Source: Caryophanales bacterium UBA4694 (GTDB lineage Bacteria > Bacillota_I > Bacilli_A > RFN20 > CAG-288). From it: a stretch of 64,000 bases of DNA. The notes under the pieces are model-generated. The model was not told where the DNA came from. It saw nothing but the letters and a program-made list of their open reading frames with translations, and ran no database searches. The stretch spans positions 6,381 to 70,380 of the forward strand of contig DHKM01000005.1 in assembly GCA_002404835.1 (NCBI GenBank). Direction: 5' to 3'. Positions 32,160 to 41,584 of the stretch are shown here, piece by piece (within the stretch, counting starts at the first letter, position 1; the number at the start of each line of letters is the position of its first letter). A program made the translations under genes and the position numbers.

Positions 32160-33482
32160 TTATTTGATGACATCCATATGCATATATGGACGCAGGACTT
32201 CCGGAACTGTGATACTTCCATCTTCGTTCTGATAATTTTCGATGATGGCTGCAACGGTTCTTCCGACAGCGAGTCCGGAACCATTCAAGGTATGGACGAA
32301 TTCGGTCTTGCTGTCCTTGCTTCTCTTGAAACGGATATTCATACGTCTTGCCTGGTAATCCGTGTCATTGGAGCAGGAGGAGATTTCTTTGTAGACTTTG
32401 GTGGTAGGAACCCACTTTCCATCTTTCTCTTCATAGTCGTTATAGGAAGGCATCCAGACTTCGATGTCATAGCACTTTGCTGCCGAGAATCCGACATCTC
32501 CGGTGGACAGACAAACACGACGATAAGGAAGCTTGAGGAGTTCGAGGATTCTTTCGGCTTCTTCGGTCATGGATTCAAGTTCTTCAAAGGAATGTTCCGG
32601 AAGAGAGAATTTGACCATTTCGACTTTCTGGAACTGGTGCTGACGGATGATACCTCTGGTATCTCTTCCGGCGGCTCCGGCTTCGGCACGGAAGCAGGAG
32701 GAGTAGGCACAGAATCTCTTCGGAAGATCGTCGGCAGAGAGGATTTCGTCACGATAAAGATTGGTAACAGGAACTTCAGCTGTCGGAATCAGCCAATATT
32801 CTTCGCCGGTGTTGTTTGTCATATAGGCCTGATCGGCAAATTTTGGAAGCTGACCGGTACCCGTCAGGGATGCTGTATTTACAAGATAAGGAGGAAGGAC
32901 TTCTGTGAACCCGTTTGCGACATGGGTATCCAACATAAAGGCTGCGACACTTCTTTCAAGTTTGGCAAAGGCACCCATATAGAAGGTGAAGCGGGAACCT
33001 GTGACTTTGGCAGCTCTATCGACATCGAATCCGCCAAGTCTCTGACCGATTTCCCAATGGGCAAGCGGCTTGAAAGTGAAGGTTGTCGGTTCAGAATAGT
33101 ATTTCTCAGGACGATTGAAGGTATCGTCTGTTCCAATCGGAAGCGATTTGTCCGGGAGATTCGGAGTCTTGAGCATCATCTCACGGATTTCTTCTTCGAC
33201 TTCGGCTCTTTCTTTGTCGAGTCTTGCCATTTCTTCTTTGTCGAAGGAAATCTTCTTCATGAGCTCATTGGCTTCTGCGTCCTTGTGCTGAGCTTTGAGC
33301 TTTCCGATGTTCTTGGACTGAGTGTTTCTTTCTGCTTTCAGGGCTTCTGCCTTGACAATGCAGTCTCTTCTTTTCTGATCAAGAACCGGTAATTCTCTAA
33401 GGTAGGAGAAGTCTCCGGTTCTGGTAGTGAGGCGTTCTATGACTTCGTCGAGGTTGTCGATGACATATTTCACATCTAACAT
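32160..33482 (-). CDS. serS: seryl-tRNA synthetase
   Basis: This 440-residue class II synthetase charges tRNA-Ser, and tRNA-Sec where present. The N-terminal coiled-coil arm (about residues 30-105, KAEALKAERNTQSKNIGKLKAQ) holds the tRNA long arm. Motif 2 is FRAEAGAAGRDTRGIIRQHQFQKVEMV and motif 3 is NGSGLAVGRTVAAIIENYQ near residue 405. It ends in VLRPYMHMDVIK, normal for the family. Upstream is only 68 bases, with no room for a T-box. serS often lies near gyrA in Firmicutes, as here. Confidence 0.96.
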   Translation of the reverse strand: MLDVKYVIDNLDEVIERLTTRTGDFSYLRELPVLDQKRRDCIVKAEALKAERNTQSKNIGKLKAQHKDAEANELMKKISFDKEEMARLDKERAEVEEEIREMMLKTPNLPDKSLPIGTDDTFNRPEKYYSEPTTFTFKPLAHWEIGQRLGGFDVDRAAKVTGSRFTFYMGAFAKLERSVAAFMLDTHVANGFTEVLPPYLVNTASLTGTGQLPKFADQAYMTNNTGEEYWLIPTAEVPVTNLYRDEILSADDLPKRFCAYSSCFRAEAGAAGRDTRGIIRQHQFQKVEMVKFSLPEHSFEELESMTEEAERILELLKLPYRRVCLSTGDVGFSAAKCYDIEVWMPSYNDYEEKDGKWVPTTKVYKEISSCSNDTDYQARRMNIRFKRSKDSKTEFVHTLNGSGLAVGRTVAAIIENYQNEDGSITVPEVLRPYMHMDVIK

Positions 33483-33550
33483 ATGATTATCTCCTTGTTT
33501 ATCAATATAAATATAGACTTATGGTTTGTTGTTATCAAGATAGAGATGAT

Positions 33551-34411
33551 TTAAAGATTTGAAATGAAGTGATACAAAGACGGAAAATCTTCTGGAAATA
33601 TGGCGTTCAGTTTCTTTAACAGAGCTAGGTTGAATGAGGGTTTAAAGGAAAGAATCGGCGTATTTGTGGAAGAAAAATCGTAAAGAACATTCGGAAAACA
33701 CTGAGATCGGGTATAAAGAAGAAGACAGTCGACACTATGGGTTGCGGAACGATAGAGTTCTTCTGGCATTACATCCAGGAAGAGCAGGTTATTCATGGTC
33801 GCCATGCTCTCCTTCTTTTTCTCTTTGATGGATGACATGTCCAAACTTCCGAAACAGAGGAATCTTTTGTCTGGAGAGAGCATTGCCAGCTTTTCGATTT
33901 TATCGATATCTTTTTTTGAGAAATCGTTTCCCATGAAAAGAATCAGCTTGGTTTCGTCATCAATCTGATAGTAAGAACGGAAGCTTTTCCGCTCGCTTTC
34001 CAATGGGATTTCATCGCGGTAGGTCTCCTCCAATTCAAGGAGCTGGATTTTGTCTTCTTTGAATCCGGAGTTGAGAAGGAAGTCTTTCTGTTCTTTGGTG
34101 TAGACAAGCAGCCCATCTGCTCGATGGTAGGCATTTAAGGCATCGCTTGTCAAAGATACTTTTCTTGATTCAGGACAGATGACGTCTTCAGGATCGGATA
34201 GGGCAAGGATGTTTACTCGATCGCCAGGCTTTACTTCTTTGCTCAGATAACAGTAGTCGTATCCGGACGGAAAAAGAATAATGTCTCTTTTCTCATTCGG
34301 ATCTAAGGTAAATGGGAGACTATGACGTCTTAGGTTTGCGATGAGGTTTTGCTTTACGACATAGCTGAAAGAATCTTTCAGATGCGGTTTATGGAAAGAA
34401 AGATAAATCAT
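33551..34411 (-). CDS. putative GT-B-fold glycosyltransferase
   Basis: The 286-residue cytoplasmic protein has a pattern like family 4 glycosyltransferases. The N-terminal half has ALSDPEDVICPES and YHRADGLLVYTKEQKDFL, and the C-terminal half has ETKLILFMGNDFSKKDIDKIEKLA, KRFLCFGSLD and a late acidic-hydrophobic segment (VDCLLLYTRSQCFPNVLYDFSSTNTPILSF) where the EX7E-like donor site would be. The canonical EX7E pair is not clear, so identification is tentative. It lies between serS and gyrA, 15 bases after gyrA. Confidence 0.55.
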   Translation of the reverse strand: MIYLSFHKPHLKDSFSYVVKQNLIANLRRHSLPFTLDPNEKRDIILFPSGYDYCYLSKEVKPGDRVNILALSDPEDVICPESRKVSLTSDALNAYHRADGLLVYTKEQKDFLLNSGFKEDKIQLLELEETYRDEIPLESERKSFRSYYQIDDETKLILFMGNDFSKKDIDKIEKLAMLSPDKRFLCFGSLDMSSIKEKKKESMATMNNLLFLDVMPEELYRSATHSVDCLLLYTRSQCFPNVLYDFSSTNTPILSFKPSFNLALLKKLNAIFPEDFPSLYHFISNL

Positions 34412-34426
34412 AGCCCCTCCTTTTTA

Positions 34427-37063
34427 TTATTCTTCGTCGGATGAATCGTCTTCGGTTGCTCTTTCAAGCAGAGCATCCAATGCTTTCTTGTCGTCTTCTT
34501 CCTGTTTTTCTTCTGCCTTATCTTCGATTTCCGGCAGAGTTGCTTCGTAGTCACTTTCGCTCGGAAGAATCGAACAGGAGGAAATCTCTTCTCCGCTTCT
34601 TAAGGTCATGACCTTGATACCCATGGTATTTCTGGACATTTCCCTGAATTGACTGAGACTTGTTCTGAAGGTGGTTCCTTGGTTGGTGATGATGATGATA
34701 TCTTCGTCTCCGTGGACATTCTTGATGGTTACGAGTTTTCCGTTCTTTTCGCCTTCACGGATTGTCTTTACACCTTTTCCGCCACGGCTTGTGATTCTAT
34801 ATTCGGTGCAGTCTGTGATTTTTCCATATCCGTTTTCGGTCAGGGAGAAAATCTTATTTCCTTCAATAGAGGAGACAACGCCGACAATCTTTTCGTTTTC
34901 GGGAATATCCATACCGCGGACACCGGCCGCATTTCTTCCCATACAGCGAACGTCGCTTTCATAGAAGCTACAGACTTTGCCTTCACTGGAAGCAAGGCTT
35001 ACGATGGCATTCCCATTGGTGCATTTGACGTCAAGAAGGCTATCTCCTTCTCGTAGCGCAATTGCATTCTTTCCGTTGGATTTGATGTTTTCGAATTCTT
35101 TTCCGGAAACTCTCTTGACGACACCTTTTTCAGTAGAGAAGAAGAGGAATGATTTTTCATAGTCATCCATGGAGATGATGGAGTTGATTTTCTCTCCATC
35201 GAGAAGTCTGAGGAAGTTGACAACCGGGATGCCTTTGCTGACTCTTCCGCCTTCCTGAATCTGGTAACCTCTGCATTGGTAGACTCTACCAGTGTTGGTG
35301 AAGAAGAGGACGTCAGTTTTGGTTCTGCTATGGCGGAGGATTTCTACTTCATCGTTATCCTTTGTCTGCATTCCCTTGACTCCGACCCCGCCTCTGTTCT
35401 GAGCACGGAATTCGCTTGGATCAACTCTCTTGATGTATCCGGCCTTGGTAAGGATGATAAGGATTTCTTTATTCGGAATCAAATCTTCATCGGATTCATC
35501 ATAGTCGGAATCGGATATTTCTGTTCTTCTGTCGTCTCCGTATTTTTTCTTGATTTCTTCCAATTCATCAATCAAAGTATCTTCCAAAACACTCTGACTA
35601 GAAAGTATGAGGTTGTATCTCTCACAATCTTTCGTGAGTCCGTTCTTTTCATCAAGATATTTCTGATATTCAAGACCAGTGAGTTTTCTCAGCGTCATGT
35701 CGAGAATGGCCTTGCACTGAATATCGTCGAGATGGAATCTTTCTTCCAATCTTGCTGTGGCTTCTTCATTGGTTTTGGAGGAACGGATGATGTGGATGGC
35801 TTCGTCGATGGCGTCGGAGATGGCGATGATACCATCAAGGATATGAATCCTGTCGCTTGCTTTTTTCAGGTCAAACTGAGTGCGTCTGGTAATAATCTGT
35901 TCCTGGAATTTGATATAGATATCCAAAGCCTGACGCATGGTAAGGACCTTCGGAGTGCCATTATCGATGGCAAGCATGTTAACGGGGAAGTTGCTTTGAA
36001 GCGCAGTGTAATGGAAAAGATGATTCAGAACAAGATCAGGGATTGCCCCTTTCTTAAGGATGACAACAAAATGAGTTCCCATTTTCTGAGATGAATAGTC
36101 GGCCACACTTGCGATACCATCGATGGTCTTGTTGTCGGCTAAATCGGCGATATGCTTGGCAAGATCTCTCTTGTTGACCATATATGGGAGTTCGTAGAAG
36201 ACGATTTCATAGTGTCCGTTTTTCTCTTCCATCCGGTATTTGGCACGGACCTTGACCGAACCTCTTCCGGTTTCGTAATAGCGGCGGATTCCGCTTCTTC
36301 CGAGAATGGTTCCACCACCCGGGAAATCGGGGCCTTTCATGATTCCCATGATGTCGAGCGTCGACATTTCAGGATTCTTGATCAAAGCTTGGACGCAGGA
36401 AATCGTTTCTCTGAGGTTATGCGGAGGAATCGAGGTTGCCATACCGACAGCAATACCTGAGGTCTCGTTGCAAAGAAGGTTCGGGAAACGGGAGGGAAGA
36501 ACGGTCGGTTCTTTGCCTTCTGCATCGTAGGTATCCATGAAAGGAACAGTGTCCTTTTCGATGTCCTTGCACATTTCCAAAGCAATTTTAGAAAGTCTTG
36601 CTTCGGTGTAACGGGAAGCTGCTGGTTCGTCGCCATCCGGCGATCCGAAGTTTCCGTGACCTTGGACGAGTGTATAACGCATTGCGAAATCCTGGGCAAG
36701 ACGGCACATGGCAAGATAAATGGCGGAATCACCATGTGGGTGATATTTACCCATGACGTCGCCGACGACACGGGCACTCTTCTTGAATGGCTTGTCTGGA
36801 GTGACACCCATATCGTACATATCGAAGATGATACGTCTTTGGACCGGCTTCATTCCGTCTCTTGCATCCGGGACGGAACGGGATGTTAAAGTGGATACGG
36901 CATAGTCGAGGAAAGATGCTTTTACTTCTTTTCCGAATTCATCCGGAGTAATACCAGCTACGATACCTTCCTGTAAACCGACGATTCCGGCTCCCGTATC
37001 GGAGGTCTGGCTATCCTTGTTTTCGATGGTTTCTTTTTCTGCTTTGTTTTCTTCTTCAGCCAT
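34427..37063 (-). CDS. gyrA: DNA gyrase subunit A (substituted quinolone-site residue)
   Basis: The 878-residue topoisomerase subunit cuts and rejoins DNA. The N-terminal extension (about residues 1-38) is acidic and not part of the fold. The winged-helix/tower core starts near residue 40 and the catalytic Tyr lies in AASRYTEARL near residue 154. The C-terminal beta-pinwheel (from about 540) includes the gyrase-box region RAQNRGGVGVKG, which separates GyrA from ParC, and ends in an acidic tail. In the quinolone region the sequence is HPHGDSAIYL: the Ser is kept (113) but the position equal to E. coli Asp87 is Leu117. It follows gyrB by 15 bases. Confidence 0.95.
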   Translation of the reverse strand: MAEEENKAEKETIENKDSQTSDTGAGIVGLQEGIVAGITPDEFGKEVKASFLDYAVSTLTSRSVPDARDGMKPVQRRIIFDMYDMGVTPDKPFKKSARVVGDVMGKYHPHGDSAIYLAMCRLAQDFAMRYTLVQGHGNFGSPDGDEPAASRYTEARLSKIALEMCKDIEKDTVPFMDTYDAEGKEPTVLPSRFPNLLCNETSGIAVGMATSIPPHNLRETISCVQALIKNPEMSTLDIMGIMKGPDFPGGGTILGRSGIRRYYETGRGSVKVRAKYRMEEKNGHYEIVFYELPYMVNKRDLAKHIADLADNKTIDGIASVADYSSQKMGTHFVVILKKGAIPDLVLNHLFHYTALQSNFPVNMLAIDNGTPKVLTMRQALDIYIKFQEQIITRRTQFDLKKASDRIHILDGIIAISDAIDEAIHIIRSSKTNEEATARLEERFHLDDIQCKAILDMTLRKLTGLEYQKYLDEKNGLTKDCERYNLILSSQSVLEDTLIDELEEIKKKYGDDRRTEISDSDYDESDEDLIPNKEILIILTKAGYIKRVDPSEFRAQNRGGVGVKGMQTKDNDEVEILRHSRTKTDVLFFTNTGRVYQCRGYQIQEGGRVSKGIPVVNFLRLLDGEKINSIISMDDYEKSFLFFSTEKGVVKRVSGKEFENIKSNGKNAIALREGDSLLDVKCTNGNAIVSLASSEGKVCSFYESDVRCMGRNAAGVRGMDIPENEKIVGVVSSIEGNKIFSLTENGYGKITDCTEYRITSRGGKGVKTIREGEKNGKLVTIKNVHGDEDIIIITNQGTTFRTSLSQFREMSRNTMGIKVMTLRSGEEISSCSILPSESDYEATLPEIEDKAEEKQEEDDKKALDALLERATEDDSSDEE

Positions 37064-37078
37064 TTTCTTTTCCTCCTA

Positions 37079-39277
37079 TTAGATATCGAGATTTTTGACG
37101 AACTTGGCGTTTGCGGTGATGAAGTCTTTTCTCGGTTCGACATTTTCTCCCATCAGATCGATGAGAGCATCATTGGCGTCTTCGGCGTCTTCGATGGTCA
37201 CTTGAAGCATACGTCTATGGTTCTTGTCCATGGTCGTCTCATCAAGCTGATCCGGATCCATTTCACCGAGACCTTTGTAACGCTGCAATCCATATCTTGC
37301 GTTTGCAGGTAGTTTTGCTTTGATTTCGTCTAATTCCTGATCGTTGAAGGCGTAATAGAACTTTCCTTGATAGGATACACGATAAAGCGGAGGCTGGGCG
37401 ATGTAAAGGTGTCCTGTTTCGACAAGCGGTCTCATGAATCGATAGAAGAAGGTCATCAGCAGGATTCTGATATGGGATCCATCGACATCGGCATCGGTCA
37501 TGATGATGACTTTATCGAATTTGATCTTCGAGACATCAAAACTGTCTCCCTGTCCAGCACCGATTGCCTGGACCATATTGTAGATTTCGGCATTCTTTTC
37601 GATTCTGGTTGCCTGTGCTTTCTCTACGTTCAGAATCTTACCTCTTAGCGGAAGGATGGCCTGCGTTTTGGCGTCTCTTCCTTGAACGGCAGAACCGCCT
37701 GCGGAATTACCCTCGACGATGAACAGCTCTCTTTCTTTCGGATCTTTGGAGATACAGTCTGTAAGTTTGTCCGGCATACCGGCACCGACGGACAGCTTTC
37801 CGTTGGCAAGTGCTCTTGCTCTTTCGGCTGCTTTTCTTCCTTTGAAGGCAAGAATGACTCTTTCATACCAGGCTCTTCCTTCTTTCGGATGCTCCATAAG
37901 CCAGTCTTTGAGATAGTCTCCGACGATGGAGGAGACGACCTTTCTGACTTCGTCGTTCCCGAGTTTGTCTTTGACCTGTCCTTCATACTGGGGATTGGAG
38001 TGCTTGATGCTTAAGACGACGGTCAGACCTTCCAGGCAGTCTTCGCTTCGGAAGTTGTCGTCACTTTCTTTGAGCCATTCTTTTGTACGGAAATAATTAT
38101 TGAGTTCTCTTCCTAAGGCAAGACGGAATCCTTCTTCGTGGGTTCCTCCGCCTGTAGTTCTGATGTTGTTGCAGAACGAATTCATATTGACGATGCCACC
38201 TTTGGTAGGCTGCATGGCGCATTCGACGATGATGGTCGTCGGCTTGGCTCCATCGATTCCGCCGGTCTGTACGGTGGATTCGCCGGCAATGTATGGGATG
38301 GCTTCGAATGTTTTGTCTTTGTTCTGGTTGATGTAGGCGACATATTCCTGAATACCACCCTGGAAACAGTAATGGGTTTTCTTGATCTCTTCAGGATTTC
38401 TCAGATCTTCCAGCGTGATATCGAGTCCTTTGGTCAAGAACGCGGTCTGACGAATATAGGTATCGATAGTGGAGAAATCGAATACGGTCGTCTCCTTGAA
38501 GATGAGAGGATCGGGAGTGAATTCGACGGTCGTTCCGGTCTTATCCATAGGGCATTGTCCGATTACCTGCAATCCCGGAGCAATGGTATGTCCTCCGTTT
38601 TCAAAACGGATCTGATGGATTTTGCCTTCACGATAGACGGTAACGACGACATAGGTGGACAAAGCGTTGACGGCCTTGACACCGACACCATGGAGACCAC
38701 CGGAAATCTTGTATCCGGTTTTGTCGTTGAACTTTCCGCCGGCATGGAGAATCGTGTAGACGGTTTCCACTGTCGAAAGGCCGGACTGCTTGTTGATTTC
38801 CGTCGGAATACCACGGCCGTCATCGGATACGGAAATCCGGTTGATGGGATTTTCCTTTGTTCCCGGAAGAATCGTTACCTTGATGTGCTTACAATATCCG
38901 GCCATGGCTTCATCGATACCGTTGTCGACGGCTTCTCTGACAAGGTGGTGAAGACCTTTGCTGGATGTGGTTCCAATATACATACCCGGTCTTTGACGGA
39001 CGGCTTCCAGTCCCTGAAGAATCTGGATGTCGTCTGCGGTGTAGTCTTCTTTGGCCTGGAGTGCTTTTTCTTCGGTTTCTTCGTTGATGTCTTTGTGTTC
39101 GACGTGCTCGACGTTGAAGTTTTCCTGCTTGACAGGTTCGACGGGTTTCTTTTCTTCTGGCTGAGGCTTATTGGAGCCTTCGTCTTTGGCGACTCTTTCT
39201 ACTTTCGCCTTCTGGCGTTCGTAGGCTTCCTGACGCCTCTTTTCGGCTTCGGTCAATTCTTTTGTTTCTTCTTGCAT
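37079..39277 (-). CDS. gyrB: DNA gyrase subunit B (Asp-to-Asn in EGDSAGG, N-terminal extension)
   Basis: The 732-residue ATPase subunit has a charged, coiled-coil-like extension of about 80 residues before the GHKL ATPase domain (EAVRQRPGMYIGTT, DNGIDEA, DDGRGIP, GLHGVGVKAVNALS). The transducer and TOPRIM domains follow: ELFIVEGNSAGGSAVQGRD, PLRGKILNVEKA and DADVDGSHIR. The motif EGDSAGG reads EGNSAGG (Asn524), the same position as E. coli Asp426. The tail (YKGLGEMDPDQL... VEPRKDFI) is standard. It lies two bases after recF. Confidence 0.96.
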   Translation of the reverse strand: MQEETKELTEAEKRRQEAYERQKAKVERVAKDEGSNKPQPEEKKPVEPVKQENFNVEHVEHKDINEETEEKALQAKEDYTADDIQILQGLEAVRQRPGMYIGTTSSKGLHHLVREAVDNGIDEAMAGYCKHIKVTILPGTKENPINRISVSDDGRGIPTEINKQSGLSTVETVYTILHAGGKFNDKTGYKISGGLHGVGVKAVNALSTYVVVTVYREGKIHQIRFENGGHTIAPGLQVIGQCPMDKTGTTVEFTPDPLIFKETTVFDFSTIDTYIRQTAFLTKGLDITLEDLRNPEEIKKTHYCFQGGIQEYVAYINQNKDKTFEAIPYIAGESTVQTGGIDGAKPTTIIVECAMQPTKGGIVNMNSFCNNIRTTGGGTHEEGFRLALGRELNNYFRTKEWLKESDDNFRSEDCLEGLTVVLSIKHSNPQYEGQVKDKLGNDEVRKVVSSIVGDYLKDWLMEHPKEGRAWYERVILAFKGRKAAERARALANGKLSVGAGMPDKLTDCISKDPKERELFIVEGNSAGGSAVQGRDAKTQAILPLRGKILNVEKAQATRIEKNAEIYNMVQAIGAGQGDSFDVSKIKFDKVIIMTDADVDGSHIRILLMTFFYRFMRPLVETGHLYIAQPPLYRVSYQGKFYYAFNDQELDEIKAKLPANARYGLQRYKGLGEMDPDQLDETTMDKNHRRMLQVTIEDAEDANDALIDLMGENVEPRKDFITANAKFVKNLDI

Positions 39278-39279
39278 GA

Positions 39280-40377
39280 TTAATTCCTCCGAGATAATTC
39301 TGATTTGGTGTCTGAGGTTTCGTAAATGGTATAGTTTTGCAGTCCCTGCGGAAGTCTGGTTCCGGTGACAAAGGTCTGACCGGACTTTTCGGCATAGGAC
39401 AATATTCTTCTGCTTCGTTCTTCGTCCAAGTCGCTGGTTACATCATCCAGTAGCAGGATAGGGGAACGGTCAAGTATCTGCTGTATTTCATGAAAGAGAC
39501 TGAATTTCAGCGCTAGGGAAGCGATTCGGTTTTCTCCCTGACTTCCATAGTCGGCAATTGGTTTCTTTCCGATTAGACCGATAAGATTGTCTCTATGGGG
39601 CCCGATCAGAGTCGTTCCGCGTATGTTTTCAAGGGATTTGTTGCTTTCGAAGAGATGTATGGAGTTTTCGACGAAGGATTTTTGGTCATCATCGAGGGGG
39701 CAGTTGGTTTTGTATTGGAGCTGAAAGCCTTCGTTTTCACCGAACAGTTCTGTATAAATCTGCTGTATGATCCTGTTGATGCTGAGTACGAGTCTTTTCC
39801 GTTCGTAGACAATTCGGTAGGAGACGTTGATCAGCTGGTTCCTGTAGGCATTTATGATGTCGATGTCTCCGCTCTGGCTGAGAGCTGCGTTTCTCTCTTT
39901 CAGCAGTTTTTTGTATCTGCCGATGGAATAGAGATAGCCGGGGTACAGCTGACTTAGTGTTTCATCGAGGAGCTTCCTTCGGACACCAGGCTCGTCTTTG
40001 AAGAAGAAAACCTGGCTTGGCTCATAGCAGACCGCAATCAGCTTGCCTAGAATCATAGAGAGTTTATGAACCTCATCGTCGTCGATGGCAAACAGTTTCC
40101 CTTTAGAAGATATGACACAGGATATGGTGTGGATCAAACTGTCTTTCTCGTCATAGAATTCCAAATAGATGCTTGCTTCTTTTTGGCCTCTTTGGATGAG
40201 ATTTGTATCATCTGCTTTTCGGAAGCTTCTTCCTAGAGTCAGATAATAGATTGCCTCAATGATATTGGTCTTTCCGGAGCTGTTTGGTCCAGTGAGGAAT
40301 ACGGAAGAGGATGGGAATTCGATTTCCAGTGATGGGTAGGATCTGAAATTGTGAAGAATCAGTCTTTTGGCGTACAT
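39280..40377 (-). CDS. recF: DNA replication/repair protein RecF
   Basis: The 365-residue ABC-type ATPase loads RecA at gaps with RecO and RecR. Walker A is GPNSSGKTNIIEA near residue 31, the signature is YGSQGENRIASLAL near 277 and Walker B is ILLLDDVTSDLD near 312. The length and the lead-in LILHNFRSYPSLEIEF are typical. It overlaps the upstream S4-domain gene by 19 bases and precedes gyrB, the classical origin-proximal order. Confidence 0.95.
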   Translation of the reverse strand: MYAKRLILHNFRSYPSLEIEFPSSSVFLTGPNSSGKTNIIEAIYYLTLGRSFRKADDTNLIQRGQKEASIYLEFYDEKDSLIHTISCVISSKGKLFAIDDDEVHKLSMILGKLIAVCYEPSQVFFFKDEPGVRRKLLDETLSQLYPGYLYSIGRYKKLLKERNAALSQSGDIDIINAYRNQLINVSYRIVYERKRLVLSINRIIQQIYTELFGENEGFQLQYKTNCPLDDDQKSFVENSIHLFESNKSLENIRGTTLIGPHRDNLIGLIGKKPIADYGSQGENRIASLALKFSLFHEIQQILDRSPILLLDDVTSDLDEERSRRILSYAEKSGQTFVTGTRLPQGLQNYTIYETSDTKSELSRRN

Positions 40378-40589
40378 GTTACCTGATAGATAACCCCGTC
40401 AATTTTGACGATGTCTCCGGGTCTTACTTTCTTGCCTCTTCGTGTTTCCTTTTCGCCATTGAATGTGACGTCATGAGAGCTCAAGAAGAGTTTTTCTTCT
40501 CCTCCGTTGGAAATCAGCTTGAAATGTTTGATCATTTGTCCGAGCGTGATGTAATCGTCTTTGATGATCATGGTTTTGTTGTCTTCCAT
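40359..40589 (-). CDS. yaaA: S4-domain RNA-binding protein YaaA/YlmH-type
   Basis: The 76-residue gene is made almost entirely of an S4 RNA-binding domain: ITLGQMIKHFKLISNGGEEKLFLSSHDVTFNGEKETRRGKKVRPGDIV. In Bacillus this gene lies between dnaN and recF, as here on its recF side. ATG 40589 is preceded by GAGGAG; an in-frame start at 40628 would add 13 residues without a site. The expected dnaN neighbour on the other side is missing. Confidence 0.88.
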   Translation of the reverse strand: MEDNKTMIIKDDYITLGQMIKHFKLISNGGEEKLFLSSHDVTFNGEKETRRGKKVRPGDIVKIDGVIYQVTCTPKD

Positions 40590-40774
40590 ATAAATCTCCT
40601 CTTCATGTAAAAAGCACTTATAAAACATATATTATTATATATTATATATATATAATAAGCTATTAGTTTTTGCCTGTTTTCCATGCTTTTTTGGAAAATG
40701 GAAAGAATGTAAAAAGTGGTTTACTTTTATAAAGAGAAAAATTCCTGATACTGAAAAATGCATATAGGTCAATT
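40590..40774. other. AT-rich gap upstream of yaaA, with terminator
   Basis: This 185-base region is where dnaN would be expected. It contains an alternating TA tract (about 40628-40662) and no DnaA box. Its right end holds an inverted repeat (TGCATATAG/CTATATGCA, 40758-40782) with a T-rich minus-strand tail, which serves as terminator of the 40.8-kb membrane gene and overlaps its stop codon. Confidence 0.6.
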
Positions 40775-41584
40775 CTATATGCATGGGGCATTTTCATCCG
40801 CTTTGATGGGTCTTAGTTTTTCGTCTATTCTGGAATAAACAAACCGACATATGAAGTACATATAAGGGAGGCCAAGATTTGTTTCAATCAGCGAATCTTG
40901 GAGTAAGGTCATTATCTCTCTTCTCATGTTTCCTTCGTAGATGGAGGAACGGATATTGAAGACAAGGAGGAAGAATTCCCACAGGAACTGCGACATGAAT
41001 CCGATTAGGAATATTTGTGCAATGTTGGCCTTCTCCTTTTTCTCCGTTCTTGTCAGATTGTATATGATGAGGATGGTGTAACCGATAAGCATGATTAAGG
41101 CCATGATTCCATGGTACTTTCCGGTTGATCTTGTTGTCGTGAAATAGATCATGTCGGAAATGAAATTATCGAATATGGTTGCCACCAAAGGAATCGTACA
41201 CCAGTAGGTAACGATAAGCCAAGTGAATTCTTTTCGATTGTCGTCTTTTTTCAGCCATAGCCAGATGAAGGCAAAATCAAGGATTCCATAGGATAGAGAC
41301 ATCCAAAGAAGAACCAAGGATGTGACAAGACTGGATGCCGTTTGTGTGTTTGAGGAAATGTTGATGGAAATCTCCCGGGATCCGGATATCAAATAAAAAT
41401 ACCCGTAATCAACAAGCCAATAGAGGATTCCTCCGAATAACGACCAGAGAATGGTGACATATTTCTTTTTTTTGAACAATAGAAAAAGGAAAAGAATGAG
41501 GCAAAGGGAATCGATGATGATGTAGCTTAAAGAGAAATGTCTTGTAGGTTGGACATAGTCAATGTTTTCTGTGAATGCAATCAT
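40775..41584 (-). CDS. multi-pass membrane protein of unknown function
   Basis: The 269-residue protein has seven or eight hydrophobic helices covering residues 18-235 and a short cytoplasmic tail. Aromatic-rich segments (WSLFGGILYWLVDYGYFYL, MSQFLWEFFLLVFNI) are notable. I do not recognise a family. It occupies the position between yaaA and the divergent MFS gene and reads on the same strand as the recF-gyr operon, but has its own terminator. Confidence 0.6.
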   Translation of the reverse strand: MIAFTENIDYVQPTRHFSLSYIIIDSLCLILFLFLLFKKKKYVTILWSLFGGILYWLVDYGYFYLISGSREISINISSNTQTASSLVTSLVLLWMSLSYGILDFAFIWLWLKKDDNRKEFTWLIVTYWCTIPLVATIFDNFISDMIYFTTTRSTGKYHGIMALIMLIGYTILIIYNLTRTEKKEKANIAQIFLIGFMSQFLWEFFLLVFNIRSSIYEGNMRREIMTLLQDSLIETNLGLPYMYFICRFVYSRIDEKLRPIKADENAPCI

